From: Rosa chinensis | Taxonomy: Eukaryota > Streptophyta > Magnoliopsida > Rosales > Rosaceae | Length of the DNA: 64,000 nucleotides | Direction: 5' to 3' | NCBI RefSeq assembly: GCF_002994745.2 | Contig: NC_037091.1 | Location: 1,488,001 to 1,552,000, forward strand | Shown here: in pieces, positions 19,227 through 31,374 of the stretch | Position numbering within the stretch: position 1 is the stretch's first letter | Layout: every line of letters begins with the position of its first letter | Translations under genes and position numbers: made by a program | The notes under the pieces: model-generated | Seen by the model: the letters and a program-made list of their open reading frames with translations, nothing else | Told to the model about the DNA's origin: nothing | Databases searched by the model: none

Positions 19227-19539
19227 GGAGCCTAGTATTTTGTGTTCAAGGTTTGTCTTTAGTTGTACATATATCAATAGCTGAATGAAAGATTACACTG
19301 AGAGAGCAACGCTCTCAACTAAATAAGTAAATAACCCTAGCCGCAAAGGCTTTACCTCTCAAATCAAACTCTTCTATTTTCTCCGTCTCCCTACCCCCAA
19401 ATTCAACAATACTCCTTTGTCATCAGTCGCCACTGTTGCCATTGATAAATTTTAAAATTATGTATAAGATGCAACCAAACAAATAGAAATTGCAACTATC
19501 AGACGTTTTCTTTTGAGTCTAAAAAGGTAGGCAAGGAGA

Positions 19540-21545
19540 AAATGGTGTAGAAATAGAAAAAGACAGAGAAATGAAGCATTCCCAATCCTACTAGGAAAAG
19601 GAATCTCAGTTAAAGTAGGAATCCTGAGTCAGCTAGGAGTCAAGCTCGAAGAAATGATGAGAAATGGCGACAATACAAGAGTCCTAATTGGACTAGGAAA
19701 CCTGTTGGCATTAGGAGTCCTAATGATAGTAGGATACCTGAGTGGGCTCGGAGAGCTTAAGAACATTCATGAAGCTTCTAGATGATGTCATGGACGATCA
19801 TGTGCAAGGCATGTGGTGCCAAAGCAATCAAGATTAGACAAGGAATCCTAATTGGACGCAAGATACACATCAAAGTCAAATCCGATTCAAATTAGAAAAT
19901 ATGTCTGTGCAGATTAGTCAACTTCGACAGAGTCTTGAGAGAAGTTCAGAAAGAACCAGATAATGATCCTTATATGTTTGGAAAGCTACGGATGTCTACT
20001 TTCCAGATATTTTTACGATATGTCAATATCAATTTTCTATAAGAAGTTATGGCTGATTCAGTACACGAGGGTCAATATACCCGGGAATCTGTTTTGCTCA
20101 AATAAGGAGAGTTTTGGACGTGAATATCTTTTGGACGAGTTTGGGAAGGTCTCTAATCTATATTTGATCTGATTTTGAGGATATATTGCAGTCATGGTGA
20201 TGTGGACCAATGAGAAAATTCAAGAGGAAATCTACATCAACACAAAGAAGGAAATTGAATCAGATTTGAAGGAGGAAATCTAGGGTTGACGTCTAAAGCC
20301 TCTGTATATATACTCACTAATATTGGATGTCCTACACATCTTCCTTCACCCCATTCAACCATCTCTGTCCCTCCATATACGTCCACCCATTCCACAACTC
20401 TGAAATCATCAACACCCAGAATCAATTTGCAACTCCTCCCTTTTTAGAGAATTTCGATTCCTCTACATTGTTCAAGCATTGGAGCCACCATCATCAACGT
20501 CCTCCATCCTTTTGAAGTCTTTCTTGCATCCTTGAAGTTCTTCAAAAGTGAAACCATGTCCTTTTATCTTTTGCATGTTTTTGGTTTTTGGTTTTTTTGT
20601 TTTTTTTGAAACGTTAAAAACAATTACACTAGCGTTCTAGGTTTTTGTTTTAAATGGATGTTTCGATATTTGTGAGAATAAAGAGTATGCTTTGATGTTT
20701 AGTTTCCAATAACCATGAAGCATGATAAACGTTTTAGGTTTCTAGAATATAAATTGCGATTTTTATATGTAATGAATTTAGATTGTTGATTTTGTCCTTC
20801 AGTCCCATCTTTTATGTGTTTTGTGTTCTTTGGTTGCAACCTTATAATATTGAGCATGTAATTGAGTCCATGTTAAAATATGCTAGCGTTCTAGGTCTTA
20901 ATTGCTTAAGTGGAAAACCTATAATTCCTTAGGTAAATCAACAATGAGTCTTGCATGCTTGATTAGCGTTCTAACTTGTGCGTTTGGCTTAAATCAATCA
21001 AACTTTCATCGTTCTTTATGCGTTAAATATGTTTTGTTAGTGAGTAGCATTCTATGACTAGCATTGCATGTTTAATAGGGTTAACTACGGTGCGTTCATC
21101 TAGTTGATTTAACTAAGAAAAGTAATAAGGACTTTGTATGCGTTCATCTCTGTTCTTGATTGATTTCTTTCATCTACATATTTTGATCCATGGTTTTTGA
21201 TTAAATTACCTGTTTTCGTGTTAATGGTTGTTAACTTCATCTTGCATCTTTTCCATCCCCTATATCTATCTTGATTCATGGTTTGATCGATCACTTGTAT
21301 CATATTTAGTAGTTAGATTAGAATACAAACTCTTCTAAATCCCCCTTATCTTGTAATTTTCGTAAATACATACTTATACTTTGTTTTATTTTTGTTTTAT
21401 ATTTTTGTGAATAATACTAATTTGTTTAACGTTTTTGACAGGAAGTATACCCCAATCCCTGGCTTTGAACGATATGCTACTTACTTTTAACTACAATCTG
21501 ATGCAGGGTTTTAAATTGACACTCACTTCGAGCGTATCAGTTATT
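19540..21545 (+). repeat. Probable long LTR or LTR-element fragment
   Basis: AT-rich sequence with no coding, a TATA box (GTATATATACTC, about 20302-20313) and a pyrimidine-rich start of leader after it. The motif TAGCGTTCTA recurs at about 20628, 20882 and 20962, with weaker copies near 21045. The right part (GACAGGAAGTATACCCC, about 21440) resembles the end of plant Gypsy LTRs. No second copy or target duplication was found, so a solo LTR is likely but unproven. The small frames inside are not genes. Confidence 0.35.
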
Positions 21546-21723
21546 GTCAGTTATTATGTCAATATAGCTTATAACAAATGAAGGCCTGCAAGGATACTAA
21601 TATGTTTTCGGGATAGCTCAATATGTTATCAAAACGTAGATTTTGAAAACTTGAAAGATCTATCGATTCGAAGGCATATTCATAGTTTCATACAAAAATC
21701 TTCAAACATTTCAGGTTGAAATA

Positions 21724-22162
21724 TTACCACTCAGCCTTGGGGCTACTTCTAGAACCATCGGCTCTTTTCCATCTCTCTTTTCTCCTTGTTAACTTCTCTC
21801 TGTGCTGCATCAATATCTCTTTTCTTCTTGGTGATTTCTCTCTTCTGCGCCTCGACCTCTCTCTTCTTCTTGGTGATTTCTCTCTTCTCCTCTTCGATCT
21901 CTCTGTTCTCCAACTTAATTTCCCTAGTGACCCTTTCATTCTGTATTTTCATAGGTTCCTCTGGTTCACCAGTCTGAATCTAGACGTAACCGCGACTAAG
22001 GTGCCAGAGAAGGCCGTCACTTTGTACCAGAAACGGTATTTCTGGTCAGCCGGAGATGGTAAGATAACAATCGGAGGGGGTATCGGGGGAGCAATGCGAG
22101 GCTCAACCATGACCTCAACCTTCAGAAAGGGCCACCGGAAAAACCTTGACCCCATCGGAAAA
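21724..22162 (-). pseudogene. Coiled-coil protein fragment, minus strand
   Basis: Two overlapping minus-strand frames, 21949-22155 (68 codons) and 21749-21952 (67 codons), may be parts of one broken ORF. The second codes for a highly charged coiled coil built on a 14-residue unit (KREITKKKREVEAQ, KREITKKKRDIDAA, QREVNKEKREMEKS), visible in DNA as a 42-bp imperfect tandem repeat. The first has a Pro-rich stretch (RIAPPIPPPIVILPSPADQK). No start context, splice signals or known family fit. It may be an extra ORF of an LTR element or a captured host exon. A CACTA-like end begins at 22163, so the fragment may have been cut by that insertion. Confidence 0.35.
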
Positions 22163-22620
22163 CACTACTAGAAAATTGGCTACAGGCCACCCCCAGTTAG
22201 ACAGAGATTTATAACCGTATCATTTGATGTATTAAAGGGCACCCTCATCTATTTTCTGTATTCTTTACTTTATGGATACTGATAAGTGATAATTGTGTAG
22301 AGAAAATGGTTAAATTAATAAAATGTTATATATTAAACCAGTTAGAGATAATCATCTGTATGTCATAGCGTTTAGTATCATGTCATATCGTTTTTGGGAA
22401 ACGCTATCTGTAATTTTGTAACCATAGCGTTTATGAAATGCTATTAGTTTATTAATCATAGCATTTATAAACTGCTATTGTCTGATATTTAATAGATTTT
22501 AGATAACTACCATAACGTTTAATGAATGCTATCATTCTTCCTTTTATAGCGTTTTGTCAATTGTTTATGTACACTTATTATAGCATTTCAATAATGTCAT
22601 CTAAACATTTGTGTCGAACT
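22163..22620 (+). mobile_element. CACTA-like transposon end with subterminal repeats
   Basis: The stretch opens with CACTACTAGAAAA, the signature end of plant CACTA (En/Spm) elements. From about 22365 it carries many copies, in both orientations, of ATAGCGTTT/ATAGCATTT and their complements (for example ATAGCATTTATAAACTGCTAT), as expected of subterminal transposase-binding repeats. The opposite end (TAGTAGTG) was not found in the next kilobases, so the element is truncated, or its other end is far away or diverged. Confidence 0.55.
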
Positions 22621-23290
22621 GAAAATAGTTTCAAATAATGACAACCATAAAAAAAAAATTCATTTGATGGTTCAAAATTATACATAATTGTTGTGATATT
22701 TTGCTACAGTTAAGGTTCTGGTTTGATTTTGGGAAGCTTCGAATTGGTGGCTCTGGAGTTGTGATTGTCTGGTGTTCTTCTTCGAACTGCAGGTCGGTCT
22801 TCTTGATGGATGGCTGCATTGTTCAATAAAAGACTGGAAAAATGGCTGCAGTATTTGAATTAGGACTTTCTATTTCATTGCATATTTGTACTTGAATTTG
22901 GACTTTGTATTTAAATTTGGACACTTTGTATTTCAATTGTAGCTTTAATTGTTCTTGATGAGTACTTGAATTTGGATATTATGTATTCTGGATATTCAAA
23001 TTTGCAGCTTGAACTTTGGATCTTGATATTGTGTTTTGATTCAAATCTTCAGCAGGTTGATATGAATGAAATCTGGATATATAGCAAAGTAGATATAGAA
23101 ATGATAAAATACAGGTATTTGGGCCCGAATTGAAACGGGCCGGTCCCTATTTGTGCCAAAACAGGCTTTGAGCCCAAACCGTAAAAACGGACCGGGCCAT
23201 GGCCCAGTGAAATTTAAGTTGGATCCGACCGGTGCCCAACCCTAGGTCTAAGTCTTGGGGAGTGGGGGCAAAAACAATTGAACTATATAT
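22621..23290. other. AT-rich sequence without a gene
   Basis: Includes a low-complexity part (about 22850-23040) with repeated TTGAATTTGGA-like words, and a GC-richer stretch (about 23110-23250) with repeated GGGCC words. It may be interior sequence of the CACTA-like element or another repeat. No coding is supported. Confidence 0.3.
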
Positions 23291-23293
23291 ATA

Positions 23294-23696
23294 CCTTGCT
23301 CAGGTGCGGATATCCGTAGCTAAGCAAAACGTACGGATTTCCCATTTTTACCCACTTTCCAATAATATTTTCACATCTTAACTGTTAGTTTTTAGATCCT
23401 AATGTATAGATCATCTCTACAAAATTTCAGCCAATTTGATGATCGTTAAGGCATCCAAAACTGCAATTTACACGAACAAACCGAATCTGTCTAACCGGAA
23501 CCGTTCGTGTCTATAATGGTAAATTACAGTTTTGGATGCCTTAACCATCATCAAATTGACTGAAAATTTACAGAAGTGATCTATACATTAGGATCTAAAA
23601 ACTGAATGCTTAAGATGTGAAAATATGAACGGAAAGTGGGAAAAAACTGGAAATCCGCACCTTTTGCTTAGGTGCAGATATCCGCAGCCAAGAAGG
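23294..23696. mobile_element. Fold-back (long inverted repeat) MITE
   Basis: About 400 bases that are almost one large palindrome. The left arm, from about 23300 to 23505, reads GGTGCGGATATCCGTAGC ... TTTTAGATCCTAATGTATAG ... GGCATCCAAAACTG. The same words occur as reverse complement from about 23515 to 23690. Arms are about 180-190 bases with a very short loop. TA repeats on both sides (ATATATATA) hide the target duplication. It has no coding capacity. Transcribed, it would form a long hairpin. Confidence 0.75.
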
Positions 23697-23795
23697 GCTG
23701 TATATATATATGACATATATGAAGCTGCTTAGAATTTCACTGGGGGCCACAGTCCCACTCGTCCTCACGTGGGTCCGCCAATGGCTATCAAGATT

Positions 23796-25290
23796 TTTTT
23801 TTTTTTTTATCAAGAAGAAACTTCATTAATAATGAACTAGATATAATGAGTTTTGGCATCATCTCAAACACAGAAATGGCTACTAGACTTCATACTATAA
23901 CTCCAAGATGAATGACTGACGAAGCCAAAAAGTCCCCGACACAACTACAGACTTAACTTGCACTACAATTAAAAGGCAAAGACAATATGCACAGGAGCGG
24001 TGGATCCTTGACACATAACTTTGTCAACACTAACTCGCCACCCAGAATCCTCCTGACCTGCCTTTGATCGACCAAGTCAACACTTGTTGTGACCTCGAAC
24101 CCGACCAAAATGAAATGCTGGACCGTCAGACCTGAGACTAAAGTAAATCCAAGATCATTGCCACCTTCATGTCAACACTGTCAATCCACAAATGCTCCAA
24201 TTGCCATCACCTCCAACCCGAAATCAGACAGGAATAATCCCACTAGAAGGCCAAGGATGATTGTCTATGCTAGTATGCCACGGCCAGACATTTTCGCCAC
24301 CACTGCTGACCTAACTCCAGAACAGGAATGACCTCTAGACCGCCGAATAGAAGATTGCCTATGCCAAAAAATGCAGTGCACCCGACCCAACAGTTAATAC
24401 TTAAAACAAAACCTTGAAAGTGACTTATTGCTGAAAAACAAAACAAAAGAAACCAAACCCTAAAAACTAGTAATAACTGCCCACCACCAAGGGCCCAACA
24501 AACATTAAACCCGGCCCAACCCCCTTTCGTCCCAACAAGGGACTTCCATGCTGCGGGCCGCCACACCCACCGCCCAACAACCTATTGCCATCCACCCTCC
24601 TCCGACCGCCGTAAGACAACACTACGATCTGGCAGGGACCCAACACCAGTAAATCCCTCTCCAACACACAAGAGCCCCCAATTCTCTGAAGAGCAAAACC
24701 AGATGTGGGGCACCCATCATCGCCCTCCTCCAACCCATCATCAAGGGATCGCCTTGCTGCAGTAATTTGCGCTGAACAAAAGCGAATCCCTACTACACAT
24801 CTAGTCTCCGCCACCTTGAACCTAGGCATCCCTGTTATCATTGTCGCACTTCCAGATTCGCGCCGCCGTCGCCTTTGTATTACGCCTGCCATAGCCCAGA
24901 CGCCGCCAGCAAAGTGGCAGTAAACCCATACCTCCCACCACCACCAACTCGAGCCTCGGGAGCCCAGCCTGGAGCGCAATACCAACTGTGGGTTTCTTAC
25001 CAGCAAACAACCACCCCACACGCCGTCAACGATCAGATCTAAGGAGGAAAGATCCCAATCTCGCCCTCCTCCCTCCATGCGCATCAAGCTTTATTCTCCT
25101 TCAAACATGAGTACCTACTAAGAAAGCCAAAAAACTAGAGAAACTAACAAACTGAGGAAAACAAAACAAAGCACCCTTCCCTGACCGAGACGCAGCGGCA
25201 GGAACGCCGGCTACGGCAGGCCGAGAGAGCACGAAGGTTGAGTTTCTCTTTTTTCTTTGGCGCTTTTGAAACTGAACTTTTGGTTGTTCA
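23796..25290 (-). mobile_element. LINE-like retroposon, non-autonomous
   Basis: On the minus strand this runs from a GC-rich 5' part (about 25290-24500) to a 3' end reading TTCATTATTAATGAAG, then TTTCTTCTTGAT, then a poly(A) tail seen as a T-run at 23796-23809. That is the form of plant L1-type 3' ends. A minus-strand frame of 206 codons (24467-25087) is open, but shows only compositional bias (W, G, R) and no endonuclease, reverse transcriptase or RNase H motif. I could not find a clean target duplication, so the 5' limit is approximate. Confidence 0.45.
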
Positions 25291-25299
25291 ACTCATCAG

Positions 25300-26424
25300 T
25301 GGAAAATCGCCAAATTAAAAATAAAAAAAAATCGTTCGTGGAACAAACAAGCTCAGACAAGAAGGATTGTAGTGTAATTGGTTTTCCATGTCTTTAGGTG
25401 GCAAGTCTAATGCCTTTTAGTGCACCAATTGTCAAACAAGATGATCTATAATTTTAAGTTCTGTAATCTGGAGTACTCGGTATATCCTTGCATGAGAAAG
25501 CAGGATGATGTATGCAACATTCTTGTGCTTCTTTATTCTCATGAATAGAGTGTCATAAGATTGTCAAGAAATTGCTAGGAAGTTTTATGAGAAAACTCAA
25601 AAAAGTGTGTTAGAATTGCGTCTGCTTACCATCTGTGGGTGTTCTTAGCAGAAATTAGCCCTTGGATATTGTGAACAACAAATACAATCGGTAGCGTGTA
25701 TGCAACATTCTCACACTTTTGGTTATTCTAACGAATACACTGTCAGAGCAAATCCACCCGTTGAGGTTGACTGGTTAAGACTATTCACTGCTTTTTGCCT
25801 TTCATTTCCACCTTTTTTCTTGACCAGTCAGATACTGACATACTGTTCACAAAAAGTTACTCTGGGTCAATTTATTGACCTGCCAACTGACAAGAGGAGG
25901 AGAGGAGGAGAAAAGAATGTGTTGATCAAATCCTAATTCAAATCCACGTCCCCCTAAACCCTAATTTCAAGCAAGCTATGCTATTCGTATTTCATACTCA
26001 GGGAAAAATGAAATAAATAAAAATAAAACTAACCATGTTTAGGCAGAGCGTTTGTTGACGATGCTTGCAGGAAAACCGAGATCAAATTGAGAAGGCATTG
26101 ATCAATTGAAGAAGAGGCGAGAGGGTTGAGGAGGGGTGAGAGGAGGAGAAAAGAAAACGTATGATAGATGAAGACATTGCCTAGATAATATCACAAAGAA
26201 AAAAAAAGGGTTTAAAAGATAAAATCAAGGAAGTTAAAAAAAAAAAAAAAAAAAGGAATTTTTGTAAAAATGTTAAAAATTATGCTTTGATGATATGGAT
26301 ACGCCATATAAGCTGCCACCTAAGGTGGGATTTAGGTGGTTCACCTAGCATTACTCTTAACCAAAGTTGGTAATGGATTCAAGGGGTTGCATGAATCATG
26401 ATTTGAGCATCCTAAGAAAATGCA
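25300..26424. other. Spacer with no recognised gene
   Basis: AT-rich and without coding support. There are purine-rich stretches (AGAGGAGGAGA words at about 25895-25915 and 26110-26160) and an A-run at 26236-26254 that could be the tail of an old retroposon. A short GC-richer palindromic stretch (CCACCTAAGGTGGGATTTAGG, about 26316-26336) lies near the Copia insertion. Confidence 0.3.
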
Positions 26425-26429
26425 GGTGA

Positions 26430-26607
26430 TGTTGTAGGAGAATAGAATTGTGTGTTATCATTGATAATAGGAGCCCTTTAAATAGAGAGTTACAAGGTAC
26501 CCAAAAGGTAATAGAATCCGATTACAATTGAATACCTAAAACACATTCCTATTACAACTCTAAACCCTAGTTTGTAGAGGCACACATTATGTCGATATCC
26601 TTCAACA
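26430..26607 (-). repeat. 3' LTR of Copia element 1
   Basis: 178 bp, the downstream LTR in element orientation. Compared with its partner at 32370-32546 it differs by one substitution and one indel that I can see. It carries the TTTAAA-type promoter box (CCTATTTAAAG region) in its minus-strand orientation. Confidence 0.9.
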
Positions 26608-26619
26608 CTCCCCCTTGTG

Positions 26620-29600
26620 CCACTCAAACTGGGTGATGACGCTTTGATTGTTGCATCGTTAAAAACCTTGCCAGGTAACAAAAACCCTGTGGGACAAAAA
26701 TAACCCTGGTCGAAGGACAAAAAGAGCACAACACGTCCTTCACTCTTCGAGATCGAACATGTAGACATCATGCCTCCCCCTGATGTCAATATCTCCCCCT
26801 GATTGCTACAATCATGGGAGTTCAGATAACTTTCTCAATCCGATGCTCTTCACATGTTTCTCGAAGGTGGATTTTGGTAACGACTTAGTAAATAAGTCCG
26901 CTACAATATCCTCTGATCGGATTTAGTTCACTTCAATATTTAGAAATGCTTGTTGTCATTTCGATGGAGGGGAGGAGGAGCACGGAAGGTGGCATTTTGC
27001 CTTGTGGGGTCCGATCCCACACTTCCGTCATCTCTTTTCTCTGTAGGGATAGAACAAGCCCATATCAATCGTACCTCTCAAATATCGAAAGATTGACTTT
27101 ATACCAATCTAATGGCGTTGCGTTGGCGCGGGGCTATATCTAGCCAACAAGTTCATAATAATTGAGGTGTCCGGTATTGTATTGTGCTAAGTACAATAAT
27201 GCGCCTATTGTACATAAGTAAGCACTTCTGCTATTAACACGTCTTCGTCATCATCCCTGGGACGAAACGGATCCCTTTTAGGGCCAAGACTACGGATGAC
27301 CATGGGAGTGCATTTTTGACTTTATCAAAATGCCTAAGCATCTATTGACACGGTATACAAGTTCTGAATCTAGACAAAACCGTGTTCTCCCAAGGTCATT
27401 CCTCTCAAACTTGGATTTCAGGTGTTCAGCGGTTTCCCTTAACTCTCAAGGGTTCCAATTATGTTTATCAACATAAACCGCGACAATTGCAAATCCGGAA
27501 CTTGTCATGGAAACGCGTGGGCATAGTTCATCATATCCCTTCCCAATCAAGTAGTCATTTTAGTGAGCATTTCAACCTCGTTGCAAATGCGCTCCGTGGT
27601 CTAGAGCCACTTGACTTGGGTAAATAAAGTCCACAAGAACCTTCATTATATTCCGTATCTAGATCCCCATAGAGATACGTAGTGACCACATTCGTAAGCT
27701 GCATGTTCAGTTATTTGGAAACTACCAAACTGATAAGGTAGTGGAGTGCAATGACATCCATTACGAGAGAATATGTCTTTTCGTAGTCGATTCCAGGGCG
27801 TTGTGAGGAACCTTGCGCCATAAGGCGAGATTACCATCTCTTTTTCTCATCACGCGATCTAACGAAGACCTATTAATGTCAATAGGTTTTATGTTAGGAG
27901 GTGTTGGCATCTCAGGCATGAAATCCTTCCTCTTCGTTAGTGAATCCAATTCAACCTGGATCGCATCTTTCCATTTAGGCCAATTTTCTCTACGTTGGCA
28001 TTCTTCAACGGAGTAAGGTTCGATGTCATTGGTCTCAATAATTCCACGTCCTCATGTACACTAGTGTAGTTCGTAGAGATCTCTATATTTTCAGGAATTG
28101 GTTCTAACATTGAGGCGTCCCCCAACGATGTCTCTTGGACATAACCACAATCCAAAATATTCTCATGAGACGGATTATGAGTATCAATGATCAATGGATT
28201 AAGTTGTGCCAAACTCGCTCTCTTCTTAGGGCGAGAATCCATCGAACCTATGGGTCTCCTATTCTCTCTAGCGGAACCCATGGCCTATGACGCCATTATG
28301 CCACCTTTGTGGCGTCACCATACTACCGTCCATGGTAGTGGTGCAGTACCCATCTTCTCTGGGTGGCACCATGTCCTCTTGTGGGGACATCAATCCTTGC
28401 AGGCATGTTTGCAGTAGGTATATGTGATCTCGTCACTTTTAGGGGATCAAGATGAGACATAGTGGGGACAGACCACAACAATTCCTGTCGTTCCTGTTGA
28501 ACATTGACGTTCTAATCTCCCCCTAACGATGGGAAGACTGTCTCATCAAAGTGACAATTTGCAAATCCAGCGAAATAGAGATCGCCTGTCAAGGGTTCTA
28601 CATAGTGGACTTATAGTTGGAGACTCATGTCCAACAAATATATATATATGCATTCGTTGCAATGACTCATGTTGATGCGCTGTGGCGACGCAATTGGCAC
28701 ATGAACCGCACACTCAAATATGCATAAATACGAGATATTAAACTCGAACCCAGTCACTAGCTGTAACGCAAATAAAAGTTGAGTGGCTGCTATGAGTCGT
28801 AGACGAATTAGCATAGCTGCATGCGTTATTGCATAACCCAAGCGGAAATATTGGTGCGCATTACCAATGTCCAGGCTACCATTGTAGTCGTTTAATGGTG
28901 GCTTTTCCGCGAGACCAATTGGGTGTGTACATGGGAATATGATACTTGATATCAATACCCAATGATATGCAATAGTCATCAAAAATTTTCGATGTAAACT
29001 CTCTAGCATTATCAAGTCAAATTGACTGAATGAGATGATCTGGGTAGTGAGCCCGTAGCCATATGTTATGTGCTAGGAGTGTAGTATAAGCAGCATTACG
29101 AGTGGATAATGGCACAACACGTGACCAGCGTGTTTGCGTATCAACTAACACCATAAAACATCTATATGGTCCGCAAGTTGGTTGATCAAATCCATAGAAT
29201 TCCCTTAGATTCTTTGTGAGAATGGAATTATTTCCTCAATCTCCTTTGCATAGGATGGTCTCAATCCTAAGTAACAGGCTTTACAGAACGAAACATGGGC
29301 TTTATAATCAACCAATAAAGGTTTTGGTGAAGCCATAGTGTCACAATAGACTTGAGAAGTAGAGAGAGGAGTTTATGGCGTCAATGCCATGTATTTGCCG
29401 CAGGGGGTAGGCGGCACTGGCCATGTATGGCCTGTCTTTGCACAATCATGGCGCCATGAGGCACATGTGCAGCTCCTCGAACCAATTCTTGGTTCTTACT
29501 TTTCTTCGTTCTGAAAGTGGATGTCCGTGTAAGTCTTTAATACACGGATCATCATGTCAAAGCCTATATGTGCCAAAAATCCCATAAGTCGTCTCTCATG

Positions 29601-30100
29601 ACATAGTTGGATTCAATAACTCAAATAGTGGTTGCATACAACCCACTAGAGCGACACATAAGTTTCTCTAATACTCGTTTATGTCCGTAGTCATTAGAGG
29701 TGATGCAAAGGAACTTTGTCCATTCTCATAATGTGTTTCCACATGAAAACCATTGGCTCTATAAAGTTCGAATTAAGGTATGTCCAAGACATTAAGTAAA
29801 AGAATTGACACTTTATTAATAGCCAATGATCACATCAAAGTTTCCAAAGTCTAATCCAAAATAAAATCAAAGTAAGACACATTGTAGTCACTCTATCCGT
29901 TTGGTAACTCCAATCAAATATGACCAGAAAAGTAGAGAGAGATGTTGGTGGAGCGAGGCTCTCTTAAGTACCAAGAATCTCAATGACTTTCCTAGACATC
30001 ACATTTTATTGGGTCTGCCACATAAGAAAGAGTTAATACAATTGTCATTTATTGACTAAGGCAAATTGCCATTACAAAAGTTCTTGGAAAAATATAAAGG
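26620..30100 (-). pseudogene. Decayed Copia pol region (integrase, RT, RNase H relics)
   Basis: Minus-strand translation across all three frames gives broken pieces of Copia pol: an integrase-like block near 28950-29030 (LDNAREFTSKIF with conserved spacing), the RT entry block near 27660-27830 (words resembling GIDYEETYSPVMD, then YLYG), a YVD-like relic near 27470-27510, and RNase H-like pieces further left. Stops and frameshifts occur every few dozen codons, so no pol protein can be made. The best-preserved frames (28611-29015 and 27937-28281) are shadows or scraps of this region. Confidence 0.7.
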
Positions 30101-30106
30101 ACTAAT

Positions 30107-31207
30107 CTAATCAAAGTCTGTTGCATCCATGTGCACTTCATCTTCAGCTTTGAAGTCCTCTATGGTGAGATTGACATCTCCACCATCTTCTTCTTCTTCT
30201 GCAAGGAACACTTCTTGCTCTCTCAGGTCCCTATATGCCCTGTAGCTTGCAGCTAGTTCCTCGCTTGCCTTGCATTGCTTGAACCAATGCTTACTTGATC
30301 CACATCGATGACACTCATCATTGCGGTTGCCTCCCTTTAATTGAGGTGCACGTTGCGGGCGTTCCCTAGGAGGGTTGGTGCCACCACCACGACCCATTGA
30401 GCCACCATTACGGCTAGGGATACCACGACCCCCTATCCCACGTGTGGCATTACCACCACGTGTATCCGCACCAAACTTGCGGTTTCCTTCCTGGTTAGGG
30501 CGGTTATATGGGCTCATATGTCCCTCATGTCCCCCATTCTTAGGGTACCGCTCCTTGCGCCCTCCTTTGGGTGCATTATAATTCGCCTCATGAACGCTCT
30601 TAGTTCCAATGGGCCTTGAATTATAATTCCTCACGAGTATGTTATTATGTTTCTCAGCTACAGATATAATATTAATAAGCTGATGGAACCTCGTGATCCG
30701 TCCAGCATTGACTTCAGTACGGTATTGCTTTGATACCACAATGGCTGAAACGGGGAAGGTGGAGAGATTTTTCTCAATTAGCTCTTGCTCTGTGACAGGT
30801 TGTCCACAAAACCTCAACAAGGACTGTATGCGAAGAGCTTCTGAATTATATTCAGCAACAGACTTGAAGTCAGCAAAGCGCAGATTGTTCCATTGAACCT
30901 TCAAGTCAGGGAGGAGGGAATCTTGGACATTGCCAAAGCGCTCTTCTAGCGCTACCCATAGCTCTCTTGCATCCTTGATCGACATATACTCCAATCTGAG
31001 TGCCTTATCCATATGGCGTCGCATCAAGATAACTGCTTGAGCATGCTTTGTAGATGTTCGATTGAACTCAATATCCGGGTTAGGTGCCTGGATTATGGGT
31101 AATATTCCCTTTGAAGTGAGATGGTTCTCAACATCGGTTACCCAACTGTGGTAATCCGAGCCTGTTGAGTCAAGCATGGGAAAGTCGAGTCTAGGTTCAT
31201 TCGACAT
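30107..31207 (-). CDS. Copia Gag protein
   Basis: Intact ORF of 366 codons. The N-terminal two thirds have the plant Copia Gag fold pattern (UBN2-type: 'YHSWVTDVENHL', then 'ELWVALEERFG', then 'AEYNSEALRIQSLL'). A Gly/Arg/Asn-rich linker follows (about residues 215-290), then one CCHC zinc knuckle, CHRCGSSKHWFKQC (about 299-312), and an acidic tail. Gag packages element RNA into virus-like particles. The ORF ends in its own stop rather than continuing into protease, in line with pol having been lost downstream. Start is the first ATG after the leader, preceded by stops in frame. Confidence 0.9.
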   Translation of the reverse strand: MSNEPRLDFPMLDSTGSDYHSWVTDVENHLTSKGILPIIQAPNPDIEFNRTSTKHAQAVILMRRHMDKALRLEYMSIKDARELWVALEERFGNVQDSLLPDLKVQWNNLRFADFKSVAEYNSEALRIQSLLRFCGQPVTEQELIEKNLSTFPVSAIVVSKQYRTEVNAGRITRFHQLINIISVAEKHNNILVRNYNSRPIGTKSVHEANYNAPKGGRKERYPKNGGHEGHMSPYNRPNQEGNRKFGADTRGGNATRGIGGRGIPSRNGGSMGRGGGTNPPRERPQRAPQLKGGNRNDECHRCGSSKHWFKQCKASEELAASYRAYRDLREQEVFLAEEEEDGGDVNLTIEDFKAEDEVHMDATDFD

Positions 31208-31374
31208 CCTGAAAATAAGAAGAGAAGATAAATTAGTTTTGGAGTTAAACTTCCACGAAAACTAAAATAATAAGATTTCCGAGCTATGCTACCAAGAAAT
31301 CAATTTCCAAGAATCTCTTTTGGATTAGACCAACAATAATGTTTTAATATGGTCACAATTTGATGCTTACGGAC

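Noticed and set aside
24467..25087. Minus-strand frame of 206 codons
   Set aside because: Lies in the GC-rich part of a LINE-like retroposon; Trp/Gly/Arg bias, no domain pattern, no splice or start context.
30375..30581. Pro-rich plus-strand frame
   Set aside because: Mirror image of the Gly/Arg-rich linker of the Gag ORF on the other strand.
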